Positions 63,596 to 64,000 of a stretch of 64,000 nt of DNA are shown here, piece after piece. The stretch covers positions 685,001 through 749,000 of the forward strand of contig CP021371.1 of NCBI GenBank assembly GCA_002600635.1, in the 5' to 3' direction. Position 1 is the stretch's first letter; every line of letters starts with the position of its first letter. Under the pieces are notes generated by a model that saw only the letters and a list, made by a program, of their open reading frames with translations, had not been told where the DNA came from and ran no database searches. Source of the DNA: Rhizobium sp. ACO-34A. GTDB taxonomy: Bacteria > Pseudomonadota > Alphaproteobacteria > Rhizobiales > Rhizobiaceae. The position numbers and the translations under genes were made by a program.

Positions 63596-64000
63596 ATGGA
63601 AGCCTCTGTCACCAAAGGTGAATTCGCGGCTCTGATCGGCGTTTCCCCTGGTCGGGTCAGCCAGTATCTGACAGAGGGCAAGATCACTCAGGCCGCACTG
63701 GTCGGGTCGGGTCGTAACGCCAAGATCCGTGTTGAGCAGGCGAAGGAGGATCTTCGGCTGACGCTGGATGTTTCCCAGCGGCTCGGTAATGGAATCGATA
63801 CTCAGATCGATGCTGGCAGCCAGTCGGTTATCGATGCTGGCAACGCAGCCGGGGCTGGCGCTCCGCCGCCGCTCCAGCAGAGCGGTATCGACTACGAGAT
63901 CAAGCAGCAGAAGCTTGAGGCGGCTCGCCGGGCAAACAGGAATGCAGCTATCAGCGAGGCTCGAGATCGCGGGCAACTGATAGACACCGACACGGCGCGA
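63596..64000 (+). CDS. Phage terminase small subunit, 5' part
   Basis: Open from ATG 63596 to the window end, at least 135 residues. The N-terminal helix-turn-helix is KGEFAALIGVSPGRVSQYLT, typical of Nu1-like DNA-packaging proteins, followed by a glutamine/alanine-rich linker and a coiled-coil region (IDYEIKQQKLEAARRANRNA). It would recognise the packaging site just upstream. The 3' part is outside the window. Confidence 0.75.
   Translation, partial: MEASVTKGEFAALIGVSPGRVSQYLTEGKITQAALVGSGRNAKIRVEQAKEDLRLTLDVSQRLGNGIDTQIDAGSQSVIDAGNAAGAGAPPPLQQSGIDYEIKQQKLEAARRANRNAAISEARDRGQLIDTDTAR

Larger units (their letters stand above)
35593..64000. mobile_element. Prophage integrated at tRNA-Gly(CCC), right end outside window
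   Basis: From just after tRNA-Gly to the window end, gene content changes to a tyrosine integrase, a lambda-like early operon, an immunity region, replication and modification genes, a tail protein and a terminase small subunit. Genes overlap by ATGA and no housekeeping gene is present. The window ends inside the terminase gene, so head and tail genes and attR should lie beyond. I saw no second copy of the tRNA 3' end within the window. Confidence 0.9.

Noticed and set aside
35593..64000. Right attachment site within the window
   Set aside because: No second copy of the tRNA-Gly 3' end was seen and the window ends in the terminase gene, so attR should lie further on.

Overview
The window comes from the chromosome of an alphaproteobacterium of the Rhizobiaceae (Sinorhizobium/Rhizobium/Agrobacterium relatives). 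It has high GC, a fructose frcA-frcK pair, an rkpK/ugd-type UDP-glucose dehydrogenase, GcrA, full CtrA-type TTAA-N7-TTAA boxes, a SAM-II riboswitch in front of metZ, and a phoR-pstSCAB-phoU-phoB block. The left part matches the gene content and order I recall for the Sinorhizobium meliloti chromosome; I did not run a database search.

Chromosomal part (1-35,600). The 3' end of frcA and frcK are followed by a signalling cluster: a lone receiver, a hybrid kinase with HPt domain, and a receiver-HD-GYP protein. Next come pyrC, a GGDEF membrane protein, pyrE, fructokinase, and convergent pgi and fadD. A PRC-barrel gene, ugd, tRNA-Thr(CGT), a nitronate monooxygenase, a membrane protein of unknown role and ppk2 follow. 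The phosphate operon phoR-pstS-pstC-pstA-pstB-phoU-phoB has Pho-box-like sequences. Then come gcrA, the argD-argF-hslO run, apaG, metZ with a SAM-II riboswitch and terminator, a long-form dCTP deaminase, a voltage-gated sodium-channel-like protein, and tRNA-Gly(CCC).

Prophage (about 35,593 to beyond 64,000). A tyrosine-recombinase prophage sits at the 3' end of tRNA-Gly(CCC). It has a lambda-like plan. The integrase lies at the left end. A leftward early operon (47,182 to 37,133; 21 tightly packed, mostly ATGA-overlapping genes) encodes SSB, a DnaN-like clamp, MazG-like, HD, ASCH, DUF2303 and DUF5131 proteins. An immunity region (47,200-49,600) holds a LexA/CI-type repressor and a Cro-like gene; two nearly identical promoter-operator units, 2.3 kb apart, face outward. 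Between the operators lies a two-gene cassette, a secreted protein plus a membrane-anchored WYL-TerB protein. The rightward operon encodes regulators, a helicase-methyltransferase fusion, a C5-methyltransferase with seven internal repeats, a DndC/PAPS-reductase-like PP-loop protein, a primase and a D5-type helicase. After that come a large inverted-repeat/iteron array, a gpZ-like tail protein, possible packaging-site sequences and the start of a terminase small subunit. The right attachment site and structural genes lie outside the window.

Most notable signals: the duplicated operator-promoter unit with apparently leaderless repressor and Cro transcripts; the WYL-TerB cassette inside the immunity region; the CTGACAG/CTGTCAG array after the replication helicase; the tandem repeats in the C5-methyltransferase; and the adjacent DNA-modification genes.
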